A program made the translations under genes and the position numbers. From Branchiostoma lanceolatum (lineage: Eukaryota > Chordata > Leptocardii > Amphioxiformes > Branchiostomatidae), in assembly GCF_035083965.1 (NCBI RefSeq), contig NC_089738.1, positions 2,080,501 through 2,144,500 on the forward strand: a stretch of DNA of 64,000 nt, in the 5' to 3' direction. Position 1 is the first letter of the stretch, and every line of letters begins with the position of its first letter. Below, piece after piece: positions 31,234 to 46,200 of this stretch. Below the pieces are notes generated by a model. That model searched no databases. It had not been told where the DNA came from and worked only from the letters and a program-made list of their open reading frames with translations.

Positions 31234-34200
31234 ATGCTTCGAGAACACGTGGAGATTTTCTTGTCGCCTGACAAAGGACGGGGGTTGAGATGTAAGAAGA
31301 ACGGACCACCGATAAAGGCGGGGACCCTGATCATCGAGGAAGACTCGTACTGTTTCACTCTACTCGAGGGGCAAGAGGAGAAACGCTGTCACTACTGTCT
31401 GGAAGAACAAAGGTAACATCTCTGACCGTATTTTTCAGCAAAAAAAACATTAGTTAATTGTCTTCGCCGTAGGCAGAGGGTATTTCTTAGTCGGGATTTG
31501 AGCCAGAGGAGTGATGGTATTGGCGATATAACTCTTGATGCCATAAACAGATGTTGAAGATTTCTGGTAGGTAGGTTTCTGTTGGGGAGACGAAGGTCAA
31601 GTTTGAAGGTGGGTTCTCGGGGGGGGGGGGGGTTCTTTGGGGCTGTAGTAGACCTTTTGTGCTTCTCAGTTTATTTGTTGGTGGCATAGCTCGAGAGAAA
31701 TTAAATGGATCGTGATGAAATTTAGTAGGTTGTTGGGGGTCGGGGAAACAAAGGTTGAGTTCGAAGATGTGTCTTCTTGGGGGTTCCTACGGTAATAGTT
31801 GTTATATATGTCTGATAGCACTCTTTGTATTGTTAAAGTTAGCTAGACCTTTGCAATTCAGTATATCGTCATCGGCTAGTTGGGCGGCCCTTGCTATATG
31901 TTTCTTACAATCAAAGCGTTAAATGAATAAACAAATATACAAAACAAAGGTCATACATTGAAAATGTCTTCTAAAGTTGTTCAAAGCTAACTTTTTTGTG
32001 TTTGCTTTTTGTTTCATTTTGTAAGAATTTGTTGTTTAGGATTGGTTGTTCTTGGAAGCTAGGCTTACGCCCAAAAATAATAAACATGACAAAATGTCAT
32101 ATTTCTGACATGACATTGCATATTGCTGCACAGAACGTACGTGATCGAATGCACGTAAATTAGACATTGTCAAAAAGGGAGGGGAACAACATTGGTTATT
32201 GATTTTTTTTTACTCTTTTATGGTGATGTGAAAGGCAAGATAATGGAGTAAAACAGTCGTAAATAGCCCGAAGCAAATGACAATTCTCTATCATATGTTT
32301 TGCAACGATTTATCCGGAGGTCAATGAACCTCTGAAATGCGACCCGATTTTAGATCACCATCCAGACTATCAATATTCTAAAAAAAAGCCAACCCCCTGT
32401 ACACAAATTTCAAACTTCTCGACCTCTAAATCTGTAGATAGATGTATGTTTTGGTAAACGTGTAATTTGTGTCTTTGTCCTAAAGCTTTGAGGATTAGCA
32501 GTTGGACAAAGTGTAATTCAGTAACGGAATACAGGCCTTATCCATGTAAGGGGTGACTTTGAATGAGCTATCAATTGTGCCAAGTCAATACATGCATTTC
32601 CAACATATGATACTAAGTATTCCAGTCATGTTTTCCTCTTTCTATAAGTTGCATTTCATGGTTATCTCTGACCTCTGCTTTGTCCTTGCCGAGCCCAAAA
32701 AGCACACATTCAGATGAACTTGGCAGCGGTCATCGCTTTATCATGACTTGGAAATATTTTGGCAGATATTCAATCAAAATCGTTTCATTTCGGTTATCAT
32801 CTATGTCTGCAAAATAGGATCACTTGATAATCCATTAGACAAAGGTTGTGACATTTTAGAGCGTGAGAAATAATAATATTTTCTTTACTTGGAACATGTA
32901 AACACGACCCTGTGGCGTCCTTACCGCAAACATGTTATTTCAGTCTCTTGTTCCACTGGGATGCTATTAAGTGTCGCTCTACAGCACGCTCAACCAAGTA
33001 GGGCGAACGTCACGAAACCATCCCGCTAAAAATATACACTTGAACTCCAAACTATGAAGGTCAGTCATTATCATTTTCAACAGGCAAACACATGGCTTGA
33101 CATAAAGAAGATGTTTAGAATACCAACAAAGATATCTCGAATAGATGTGACGTGTCAAATTCATTATCAAATCTCGATGGCGAGTAGAGGTAGGGATCAT
33201 GGATGATAAGAATCAAAACATCCTACTACATTTGTAGTAAGAAAATAGTTAACAATGCAATGATAAATGAATCACTTCATCCTGAATCATGCTAGTCTGT
33301 AAACATGTCCACAGGAATGCCAGTTCTATAAATGTCCTGAAGCTATAGACAGCCGTGACCGCCCTGATGTGAGGCTATAGTGCATGGTGTTCCAGACTAC
33401 TGAACCAGAATAACCCAATGATGGTCTGTGCATTTCCAACTGCGGCATTGTACAATGAGTCGGTCTGAAGTACCTGATCTTGTAGTCCTTGCCACTTTAT
33501 CCTCGCATACTGATGTGGAAAACCCGTCTCACGTATGGTGGCAATGCCTTATTGCCAGTTGCAAAATAAACATCCATCGATAGTTATATATTGTCTCTCG
33601 TGATAAAGATACGAAAATCAGCAGTTCTCATGCAATGTCATGGAAAGTCGCCATAGCGATTTTGATGAACATTTTGCCGACCACTTTACCATACCAAAAA
33701 TCACACGGATCCATCCAAAGCTTCTCGAGTGATGTTGTTCCACAAACTCACAAGCGGCGCAGAAAACATCACCTTCTTGGCAACAGTTATAACAGCAAGC
33801 AGAAATGTTGTCAAAAGAAAAAAACGCATAGAGTAAAGTCTGGTTGTCTAAAATGTTGACAAAAATACGACATGAAGCTATAATTCAAAACAATTTATAC
33901 TTCAGGAAGAACGAGGACTCAACAATAATTCTTCTTTATTTGTGTTTTCAGTCCGAAGCTACTCCTTACCTGCCCCAAGTGTCTAACTGCGAAATATTGT
34001 GATGAAGACTGCCAGGTAGGACAGTCGTTTGTGTTGAATTTGCATATATTCGTTCTCTTAGGCTACGGTCACATTTGCATCGTACCCCGGCCGGGCTCTG
34101 AAGCCACAAATGTATCCTCTCAGTGTACTCACGATAAGCTCTCTGTGCCTATCTGTCACCGGATCCCGGCTTGATTTTAACTCCGTGTCTAATACTTACG

Positions 34201-37200
34201 GGGGCCCGGCCGTGCCCCAAAATAGCCCGGTATCCGTAGGGTGCCCCACGGGGCAACGTAAGGGCAACGCCCGAAAGTGCAAAATAAGCCCGTAAACTGC
34301 CTCTTCTTCCAAATGTGACCGTAGCAAAAAGCGGAGAATTCGCACGGTTTTAAGTATGGATTTTAATACGCGACAATTTACTGGTGAACATTTGAACATG
34401 TCAAAGAAATATTTTGCCATGTAGCGCAACTCTCTTGTAACCTCGTGCACGTTTACATCAAATGTCTATTATAGTCCTGCAAGGCTACGTAGACGTATAA
34501 CCGTCATCCTTTAAAAATGCGTTTAAAGAGGCATCTAAAGGGGGTATTTCAACGGAGTGCGCCAAATTGCTATTTGGGGGCAAAATGGCTGGATATACAT
34601 GTAATATATCAATATGTTTACAGTTTACGACTCCCTTGAGAAAGCCTTATTGTGTTACACATCTTCCATCCATACTTGATGAATGCAGATGCCTGCGTCC
34701 AGTTACAAACACAAAGAAACAGACACCAGTGTAGATGATACGAGATATTAAAGTAGGCATCAAAGTTGTCCACAGTTTGGGTGCAATGAACAGGAGGGTA
34801 GTGACTCTAGACCAAAATTTGTAAGATGCCGATTTACGACCTCAGGTTCATACACAGTTCGACATAGCGTGTCTGGTATAACATAGTTCACATGCTGACA
34901 TGTTGATTCTTTGATACCACTAGACCTCTGTTTCTAAATATACCCCCCGGTGTGGACCTTGTAACAGATAATATAATTGTGATAACATCGTCCGAAATGT
35001 ACCATGCTGAGTATAACGTTGACCTACCGAGGGTATTTTAACTTTATCATGACATTGAATATTGTCATGCCTATGATGTTTGTGAAATGTTTACGGATTT
35101 ATGACTTGAGTGGGTATCTCACTGGACTGTGGCAATTTACGCCAGGCATTCGGAAAGTGGTGCCTAGTGCAGATCGGCGCAATTTGTTGCTTGAAATTAC
35201 GCATTTGTTTAGATGCGTCAAATGGCACAATCATTGCAAACCTATTTTTGATGAATTTTTATCATAATGACTGTCTTGTAAATTCATTTGGTTTTTGATT
35301 CAATGGCAAAACTGCACTTTCCGATAAGGCTATCATGTATATGATTGGAGCCGAAACTGGGAATGTGGCATTCTGGACATGGCCATTTTGCTTAAAGAGG
35401 TCACACAGCAAACTTGTATCTGATTGGAGCCAAAACTGAGAATGTCATATTCCGTGCACGGCCATTTTGGTTGTAGAGGTCACGCAGTTGACTAGTGCGT
35501 CACACGTCAGTGTGACCACAAGGGAAAATTTGCACAAATTTTGAAAAATCTTCCTCGATTTTATAGCTCAATTTGGCGGGGTCTAATGAGATACCAAGTT
35601 AATTAGTAAGTTGTGGTTCAGTTTGTTTTGTACGTCATTGTGCAGATACTGTCTACGTTGATGATGACTGAGTTTGAACGCTTTGTGTTCCACAGAAAGC
35701 TGCCCACAAAGAACATCTCTCAGAATGTGACGGCTACCGACGTCTCATGAAACTCCCCTTCCACCTGAGACTTTTGGGACGAATCTTGTACAGACAGGTC
35801 TGTTCATTCATTCTTCCATTATATCATCCATTCATTTATTCACACGAACGAATGTATTATGATACAATCTTTATTTTATTGACACAACAAAAGTACAGTG
35901 ACTTTCGTAAGGTCTACTACATCTATACATACATAAATACATACATACAAACAAATAGGTGCATACAAATGAGTTTGTTTACATACAATCATATGGGATA
36001 GAGCAACATACTGACATTTAACTGTCAATCAAGCAAAAGAGAGTTAATAAATGGATGGAATATGTTAATAATACGAGTCTTTTGGGCCTATTCGGAAGAA
36101 TTCAAATGCGTCTTTTAACTCCTGGTTGGTGAGTTTTGTTGCACGTTGAATACTTAACATGTTTATTTTTGAAATCTATCCTTTAGAGTACCAGGAAATA
36201 TGAACAAGGTGCACTGGGCCCCCTGAGCGACTTGTGTTCACGTGAGTCTAACTAGCTCTCTCATTGGGTGCTTGAAGCCATGTGACTATGTCGTAATTTA
36301 GCGTCCGCCATGTTTATGGGCTAATAAGGTCGATATACTCATCTATGAATAGATGAAGAAAGTTTTTACGCAAAGATTATCGTTTGAAGTATAAAAAAGA
36401 CCATTGAGAATAAGGTCATATTATACACGTATAATGTTAGGATAAATTTTTATTTTCAGATATTGAAGAATTAAAAGACAGCACCGAGCTGAAAACCCAG
36501 CTGCAGAAGTTGTCTCGGAACGTGAATGAGGACATTCTGCCAGACAGGGACCAGCTGGAAATCCTCTATGGAAAGGTATGATAAATAGCTCTTGTCTAGA
36601 TTCGTCTCATTCTGAAAGACAGTTTGCTAAGACATTCAATTGTACATGAATGTAACTTTGTGAAACATGTCACTACCTACATGCATAAGTAGTCTCTCGA
36701 TCTGACCCACCCAGTAGTTACAAACCAAGTATTCTTTACTTCGTTTGTCCTTAACCTTCGACGTTTCTTTTCCAGACTACCTGCAACTGTTTCTCTATTC
36801 ATAATCTGGACTTAGGAGAAATCGGAATTGGAATGTACCCACAGTAAGTAGACTTACGGTGTTGAGGTTAGGCTTGTTGAGTTCGAATCTAAAGGTCCTG
36901 GGTTCGAATCTAAAGGTCCTGGGTTCAAATCCCTAGCAGACTCCAATATTATGCCCCTGCGAAAGGCTTTTTACACCGGTATTTCCTCACTCTATTAAGG
37001 TGAAAATGAATACCTAGCTTTAGTTAGGTACGTGCTCTCTGATTGAACTTAAAGCCGGGAGCCCGTGTTAGAGGAGAGCCACACCTCGAGTACATTAACG
37101 AATTATAACCCACCACGCTTTTCTAAAATAGTAGGGATCCATCACGATAAGAGTGGATCATACCCTACAGTCCGGTCTTGAGCAAATTGCACCTAGTGTA

Positions 37201-40200
37201 CAATGCTGCCTTACGCCTTAAGCCCCCCCCCCCTCACTGTACCCGCGGCACGCTGGTGGCGTCGCTGCGGCCGATCGAATTGACAAAGCGCTCAACGAAT
37301 TTCATCGACAAAAAAACGAATCTTTTTAAGCTTTGTGTGTTTTGTTGTCTTTTAGGTCATACGTGTACGTTTTGAATGATATTCCCATTATAAAGTCAAG
37401 TATAACACAATCCAGTTCAGGACGCAATGAGGCCGTCAGCGTGTCGCGGGTCCAGGGGGCTTAACTGTGGCTTGGCGTTTATGCAAAACAAACAAACATC
37501 TATTTGCCAATGCAAATCATAAAACGTTACGGTAATGTTAAATGTACGACACTGTAAAATCAAATCACCAGTGGATGGGTATCGTTTGTGATTTCAGGGC
37601 CGCCATGATGAACCACAGCTGTAAGTCGAACTGCGTGGTGACGTACCGGGGACCCAGGCTGCAGATCAGGGCGCTGGTGGACATACAGCCTGGAGAGGAG
37701 GTACGGTATGACGCTGGTATCTAGCATCACACGCATGTGGCCATGCCGTTAGGGCTGTTGACTCTGGAGGTACTGAGTTCGAATCCCTGATAGGTCTTGA
37801 TGATATTCCATTGGGAAAGGCACTTCACTCGCCTCAGGTAAAAATGAGTTTTGGTTAGCGACATCCCTCGGATAGGGCGTTAAATGGTTAAATGGAGGTC
37901 CAGTGTTTGAGTAGAGCCACATCTCGAGCAAGTTAAAGAACCCACCACACTTATCAAAAATAGTAGGGGACCATCCCGGTGTAAGTGGATCAGATAAATC
38001 TGTCTGAATATTTGACTTTTACTCTTCAGTACAAAACAGGTGTGATATTCCATGAGGCGGTTTACCGCGTATGCATTGCAAACAGACAAACGAACAAATA
38101 CAGTCAAACCTGTCCAATGCGATTGCAATCTGTCCTAGGACAATCGCTGATGGTCCTGAACCTGTCCAAGACGACCATAGGGGAGGGGGCAAATGTGATC
38201 GTTTTGGACAGGTCGTCCGCTCGAAGAGGAGCAACTCACAAGATGGCAGAGATATAATGGTTACCAAGTCTCGGTGTCCCATGTATTCTTCTAAGTTGCC
38301 ATGCTGTTTGTTTAAGTTCATTTTTGGGCAGCAAATTTAAAAGACTCACATTGTGTTTATCTTTGATTTAAAAAATATTATTTGTAGATCACCCATCTCC
38401 GATAACACCCTTTTAACACAACTTACATGTTTTATCCAGGTTTATCACTCCTACGCTGAGAAAGGTCACAACACTCGGGAAAGACGTGACGAACTCAGCA
38501 AGTATTTCTTCGAATGTCAGTGTTCCCACTGCTTAGATACCGACAGGGTACGTTTCGTCTGGCATATTTGTATATATGACACTGAAACAAACTAGCCATC
38601 ACTGATATAAGTGACCCTTCGCTTCTTCCCTTAGCCAATCCCAGCAATCTCACTCCCATAAACGGTCACTGGTCGTCCCCATGGATTTTATGGCGGTCGG
38701 CTGACCAGCTGCTTATGGACGATACAGCATTACTTCGGGAAAGGGGATGTCGGCCTGTAATGCTGCAGTACCTGAAAATCCTGCTAGTTGGCCAAAAGTC
38801 ATCACATCGTGTTTTTGTTTTGGACCTCAAAAACTATTCACACACCAAAACGCATGCAAATCCATCAAAAGCATCTTGAGTTGCAGGTGCAAACATACAA
38901 AGACAACCAAAAACAGTACCCCTGTCGGAAGGGAACCTCCTTCCCGGAGTTAACAACACAATTAACTTTCAACCGAGGCGTAAAGAGGGTACTACGAAAA
39001 TGCCCCTACTTCCCCTGAGTTTAGAAAAGAGTAACGACAAACCAGATTTGTTACTGTTCAGTTGAATATATCAGAGTTTCCCTCGATCAACAGTAATAAT
39101 ACTTTTCGGGAATAGCTTCTTCACCATGTAGGTATGTACGATTTCGTTATGTTTCATCTTATAGAGGGCGATATTTAATCTTTCCGGAATATCAGGGGAT
39201 CCTTTATGCGAAGAATTCCCGTGTAATTCCTGTAGGTCTTTACGTTTGGCATCTTCCCATTTCAGGATGGCACCATGATGTCAGTGAAGTGTCCGAGTTG
39301 TCGGGCTCAGGTGAAATCAAATTCTAGTAAGTCAAATATTCAAATTCATCAATGTTAATTTTGCAAAAGATACATTACGTCGTGAATACCCAGCTTTTAA
39401 GTTATTGTATTGTATGTAAACATCCTTAAGTGTACTGGTACTTGAAAGTAAGTAAAGATAGATCTCGTTAATTTGCTCAGCGGCTTTTATACTAGCGTTC
39501 TTTAGCTTGAACATTCGATTTCATTATTCGAACCCCTCCTCTGCTTGGAGAGTACGATTCGATTGTGTTGGAAGAAAAAAATTCTGAAGCAAATTTTGAA
39601 ACGTAAATTCCAACACAATAATTCGACTTCAAGGAAGTCCACCGATTCTGTGACGCCACGTTATGAAGATAGTACACGTGACTTGGTGAGCGCTGGATCA
39701 TAAGTCTCGGTTCAATAATGAAAAAAGTGAAGCGTAGTTTCCTTTAATAGGAATGAAACCCTCTAGGAATGCAGAAAATTCTATCACATGCTGTATCAAT
39801 CTAATCAAGTGACTGACCAAGAGGTAGAGAATTTCCATACCGAACAGCTTTTCCCAAGAAGACAATACATCTTTGAATAAATCACTTATGGATAATGAGT
39901 TCTTAAAAGCTGTTACACAAATGAAACATGGGAAAAGCCCTAGCTCAGACGGTTTCACAGTTGAATTTCACAAAATCTTCTGGGATGTGATAGGCACTTT
40001 GGTTATTAATTCAATTAGAGAGGAGGAAGGAGAACTTTCATTTACACATAGGGGAGCGATACTTCGACTGCTTCACAAAAAGGGAGAAGAAAGTAGTTAA
40101 GATAACTGGCCACCCATTAGTTTATTGAACGTTAATTTTTAAGATCCTAGCGCATGTGCTAGCAAATAGATTAAAACCACTTTTAACAAAAGTAATACAT

Positions 40201-43200
40201 AAAAATCAAACAGCATACATAAAAGGGCGTTTTATCAACCAAAACATACGTTTGCTTCTTGATACTATATCATACACAGAAAAAGAAAATATCCCTGGAA
40301 TATTACTGTTTTTAGATTTAAAAAAAGCGTTTAATTCGTTAGAATGGAACTTTTTATTCAAAACTCTCGAAAAGTTCAACTTTGGAAATACATACCTTGG
40401 TTGGCTAAGAACAATCTACAATAAACGTGTGAGTGCCGTTAGCAATAACGGCTGGGTCTCAGAGTACTTCAGCCTGAAGCGAGGAATTAGACAGGGCTGT
40501 CCCCTATCTGCAATTCTTTTTCTCTTCGCAATGGAACTTCTAGCCCTTTACATTAACCAGAATGAGCGTATTAAAGGAATTAACATCACAAACGGTAATG
40601 GAGCTAGCGAAGTAAAAACCTCACAGGTGGCAGACGACACCACGCTTCTATTGGGGGATAAAATTCTGTACAAGTCGCCATAGAGGCACTTACATACTTG
40701 AGTAAAAAAGTAGGTACAAAATTAAACTTAAGGAAGACACAAGCGATTTGGCTAGGGTGTTGGAAACTTAGGAGAAAAGAAATTGAGGGTATTTCGTTTC
40801 CCCAAGGACCGATCAAGTCCTTATAGTCTAGGCGATTGGTGCAAAATATAGGTAGAATTGTTCAAATTGTGGTAAAAGCATAAAACTTGGTATGATGAAC
40901 CCTGAGTATATGTACTTAATAGTTTCAAGGGTGGAGCCAATTCCAAATGCATGTTTCTTAGCAACGGTTGCTAGGAAACCAATTTTTCCTAAGAAATAGC
41001 TAAATTTCTCGCTTCTGTGACATGATACTTTACTCTAGAAGGCTAAAATTTGGCGAAGATATGTAACTATATAGTTGCTCTTCATATAATGCTGTGTGAA
41101 TAGTTGGTCTGAAACAGTACAATTTCTTGTAAAAGGGCGTTTTGGGGCAATTTTTGACTAAAAATGTCTATTTTGGGGTTCTTTCTGACTATTAGCACAT
41201 CAGTAACCTCAAAATTGGCTTCAAAGTAAATCTTATGATCCTCTCTTGAATGCACCATATTTTAATTATTAATTATATCATCATTATTTAAATAGAATAG
41301 GCCGTTTTTTTGCTACTTTTGACCAAAAATGTCAATTTTCGGGGATTTCACTGATACTCATGTCCTATCTCATCAAACAATGTTGGAATTTACTACGAAC
41401 ATACAGTTAGGATCTTTCACATGTTGTATTATATTTATTCTTAGAATTCCGTAATTAAATTTACGAAACTAGCTGTTTTGGGCAATTTTTGACTAAAATG
41501 TCAATTTTGGGATACTTTCTGATATTAGCACATCGGTAACAATATCAAAATGAAATAAATCTTACGATCCTCTTTTGTATGCATTATATTCAAGTTGATG
41601 ACTTCATCATCTCTTTTAAGAATCAAAATTGCTGTTTTTTTGCCACTTTTAACCAAAAATGTCTATTAAGGGCACCCTCCTTTAAGCCCCCGTCACAAAT
41701 AAGAAATTCAGCTCGGCCGACGTGTTGGCGAGCTTCAAATGTGCATTTTCGGCCGAAGTACGGCCGACGTCCTGTCGATTACGCGGGCTTCGGGCGATTT
41801 TTAGAAATAGAAGTTGATCCAAATATTGGCCTTTTACCAGGTTAGTTGATACTGACTTCGTCCATGTCCAAGAGATGGTACCATCTCATGGGGGATTTTT
41901 AGTTTTTAGTGTTCGACTGACGTCGCCCGAGATTTTCATTAGAAAATACGGTCGACGCTCGGGCGATTTTGAAATCCGGCGAGCTTCGGGCGATCTACAA
42001 AGTCGGCCGACGCTCGCATGAATTGTGACGCCGGCTTTAGCAGTGCTGAAACCCACTCGGGAAATGCTCGGCAATCCCTCCCGGTCTGATCCCTGTTCTT
42101 TTGAACGGACATTTTTGGTATTGGGGTTCACTGACAGTTGCTCATAAATAATTAATGAACTAACCTTATTAGGCACAAACAGCCATTATTTTGTTCTGAA
42201 CCCAAACAAGTCCTTACAAAGCAGAAAAAAATAACTACATAGTCTCAGTACCACAAAGGAGTTAATCTAATCTAAGTCAATCACTTTTTCATTATTTACA
42301 AATACATAGTATAGTGACCTTAATGTAGACACATAGTATGCTTATTTAAACGGTTAGAGATAGTCTCATCCTCATGAATGCTGACCTGCTGCTGCATCTT
42401 CAGGTTGTCAAGTATCAAACGTACAGGGTCAGAGAACTTCAGCCATTGTTAACGAGCCATAATCGTTAACTGCGGAGGATCTTGCATTGCTTGAAAGCAG
42501 CGTTTTTAAATAAGTGCTTGGTAGTTGGCTCTCTCGATTGGAGGCCGTTGCTTGCTGGAGGCTGTTGCTTGTCAGGGACAGAGCTTAATTGTTCTCGGTT
42601 TTCATACAGAACATCTGCGGTACTTCTCTCCCATCTCAAGTGAAAACTATCCTCATTATACTTCATTCCCATTTTTGTCGCCTGAAATTTCAAATTGTAT
42701 TTGCCGTTCACCAAATGGTGCAAATGACCGCAATGTGATATAATTTATATAAATTTTTGTACTTTGTAATATCTTGACAGTGTTGTGTTAAGTATCATAA
42801 GTGAACATACATTTATCACTCCTGCTTTTGATGCGTTTTAATCACTGTACAGTATTTTTTTAATCCAAAGGCAACGCTGCGACTTCCTATAACCTGCTCA
42901 TCTCGGCTTCATACACAAAAACGTTGTATAACAGTGTAACATAAGGTAAAATTGGAACAGATTCCCAAAGTTTCTTTTATTGAGTGTCTAAAAAAGTAGA
43001 ACATGAGATTGTCTGATTTTCGCAAAGTCAGTGCAACGCTTTAGATTGTGTGATAAATACTGTTGAACCATTGATGCAAATATTCGCTTCAAATATGGTG
43101 CTCAAACTTAATCAAGCTACAGTGTTTTTGTAAAAATGCTATAGATCAGTCAGCCATCTGAGATGTGTATCGTGGAATGCACATTGCACGGAATGCTGAG

Positions 43201-46200
43201 ATATAATCCACCACTGGGCTAAATAAGACACTTAACTTCCAAGCTACAGGGCATGTTCTAAGTTTTTTTTTTCAGGTTTCTCCTCCTGGACAACAGTAAA
43301 TGGAGACACTAGCTCTTTAAGGTACTGGTTGCCAAGGGAAACTGTTGCCTAGCAACAATTGAAGTACAGAATAATGTTTATATTTTGAAATGTTTTTGTA
43401 CTATTGAATGGAGTGTTCATGCCAAGTGTCAAACTTTTATCTTACTTCAAGCATTTTGATACCATTTTCTACGCAACACCTTTAATGGAACGGAACCTTG
43501 AAAAAAAACATTATTAGTGAACAAAATCGCCCAAACGTCACCTTTTCACCAAATTCAAGGGTATTGTCAAAACTATTTGCGCGGAATATTATGACAATCT
43601 TTCAATTATATATTTGTACTAAGTTGAAACCCAACCACATGGACTATCATGGTACAAAAGCCAAAAATGTACATTTTTATTTAAAAAAAATGGCAAATAA
43701 ATGCAAGAAAACAGATTTAGAAAGATTTCTGCTAAAAAAAAGAATCCTCGCGTCTAAAGACATAGGTCTTGGTTACAACTATAACAAATTTCGTGCCATT
43801 CGGTCGCAAAAGTAACGCATCGTAAGGCAAAAATGCAGACACTGGCTCTCCAAAGCACCCGTTGCCAAGCAACAAAAGTTGCCTAGCAACAGTTGCTATG
43901 TAAGAGCAGGTTTCGCCCCAAGAATTGCTTCTATTGTTGTATAGAAAATGTATGCCAAGTTTCATGCTTTTACCTTAATTGAATCATTTCAACAACACGT
44001 TTTTAGATAATCTCTATCATGGGAAAGAACCCAAAAATAGACATTATTAGTAAAGAATTGCCAAAAACGTTACCTTTTCACCAAATACATTTTGCAACGT
44101 GCGATATGACAATCTATCAATTACATATTTAAGTAAGTTCAAGCCTAATTACATGAACTATCATGGTACAAAAGCACAAAATGTACATTTTTATAAGAAA
44201 ATTACAAAAACCACATGAAATTACAATAGCCAGATTTTAGAAGTTAAGTAATTCTAAAAAATGTCATGTCCAAAGATATAGGTCTTGGTTACCACCATAA
44301 CAAATTTAATGTCATTTGGCCTCATAATTAAGACACAAATGCAGACATTGGGTCTCTAAAGCACTCGTTGCCAAGCAAAAGAAGTTGCCTAGCAACAGTT
44401 GCCATGTTACAGCTGGTTTCCAATGGCTCCACCCCTAGAATTGTTTCTATTGTTATATGGAACACTTGTGCCAAGTTTCATGCTTTAACCATAATTTGAA
44501 CAATTTTTGCACGAATCGCCTAGACTATTAGGTATACACTTTGGACATAATGTAGAAGACTGTAATGAAAAAAAAAATGGTATGATAAAATAAGAATAAG
44601 TGTGGCAATTAAAAATCATTGCCATAGCGAAGGTGTCTGGATTGATCTTACTTTACTGTAAGGAAAGTACCAACGTAGCACTCTAGATCTTAGTTCTGCC
44701 ATGATATTGTGCAAAACGCACTTAGAAATCAGACAGGCATCCGCCAAGCAGATATAGAAAGGCACCATGTAACTCGAGGAGTTCCTAGCATATGTGGAAA
44801 GGCCGGAGTACACTCCCGTTGTAGTGTCTTTTTTTCTCTGGCATTGTTGGATAGGTGGAGTGAGAAACTAGACCGAAAGTTTAGAAAATCGGTTTGCTGG
44901 GGCTCCAATGATCGTTTTGGTTGTTATTCTAGCTCTGTAGGATGTGTTTCCGAGGAGCTACTGTTGTTTTTCTGACACCGCACGCCTCCCCGTAAGGCGT
45001 TCAGTGTAGACTGTCCAAGCGGTAACCCAAGTTATTTATCGTTCCGTTTAAAACTTTGCCTTTCTTTATATGCCTGGATCTCCTCAAATTTTGGTTTTCA
45101 CAGTTTTTTTGGTGGGAGGCATGATGTTCAGCACGTTCTTGTGATAATAGATCAACTGGGATGTGCAAACCCTTTTCAATGCTAGAATACTAGATTCGGT
45201 GAACTCCCTGACACACTACGGACAGTACGAAATGGGACACCACGTAAAAGTAGGTCATCTGTCATCGACAGCAGAGTGCCTGGATGCCAGACGTGCTAAT
45301 GCGGTATCAAGTGACAGGAGGGCATCCACAGAGTTGGCCGGACGGATTACTGAAATTCCTGTGGAATTCTGGGAATTCTTGCAAATCGGGCGTAAGATAT
45401 ACTATTAAGCTCGCCCCTAAGGCTTCGCTAAAAATAGAAAACATACTACACACATGGAAAAACAGAAATATTACACTGTATGGCAAGGTAACGATATTAA
45501 AAACATTGATCGTATCACAAATCATTTATTGCGCCACAGCACTTGTCGTACCAGAAGACGTCATCGTGAAATTGAACAGAATATTTTATAACTTTCTATG
45601 GTCCGGGAAAAAAGACAAAATTAGGAGGTCAGTAATCATATCTGACTATGAGAATGGAGGGTTGAAGATGCCTGACATTCGATCACAAATCGACGCTTTG
45701 CATGCAAGCGTAATCAGACGGATAATGGATACTTCTGTGGGTGACTGGAAGATACTTCCACGTTCATACCTCAATAGTTTTGGAGATAATTACCTTATTT
45801 TAAGAATGCATTTCAAAGATAAGCGTGACTGTCCTAGCATGGATCATATACCTATGTACTACCAACATGCTATCTTAGGTTGGCACAGGGCAGTAGGCAC
45901 AGCAATAGTTGAACCTGAGACCCCAGGTGAAATAAAAGGCCATATAATATGGGGGTCCAAATTTATAGTCGTGCCAGGAAGGAGAAAGAAACCAATGTCA
46001 CTGTTCTACAAAACATGGATTGACTCAGGATTCGTACACATAAACGACTTGCTATTTGATAACCACATAAACGAGACACATATACTGAACAAAGTTGGTG
46101 ACAAGAGAGAATGGATACAAGAATTATATGTTATGAAAAGAGCAATACCAAATAAGTGGTTAAGATTGTTGGAGACAGCCAACGTATCAACTGAACCACA

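Noticed and set aside
35747-36001. Extension of SMYD exon 3 through its donor
   Set aside because: The read-through enters repeat sequence also seen at about 49500-49570; the GT at 35798 is a good donor and the microexon solves the phase.
36885-36935. tRNA gene
   Set aside because: B-box-like words are present but no cloverleaf or anticodon arm forms; the surrounding body is shared with other SINE copies.
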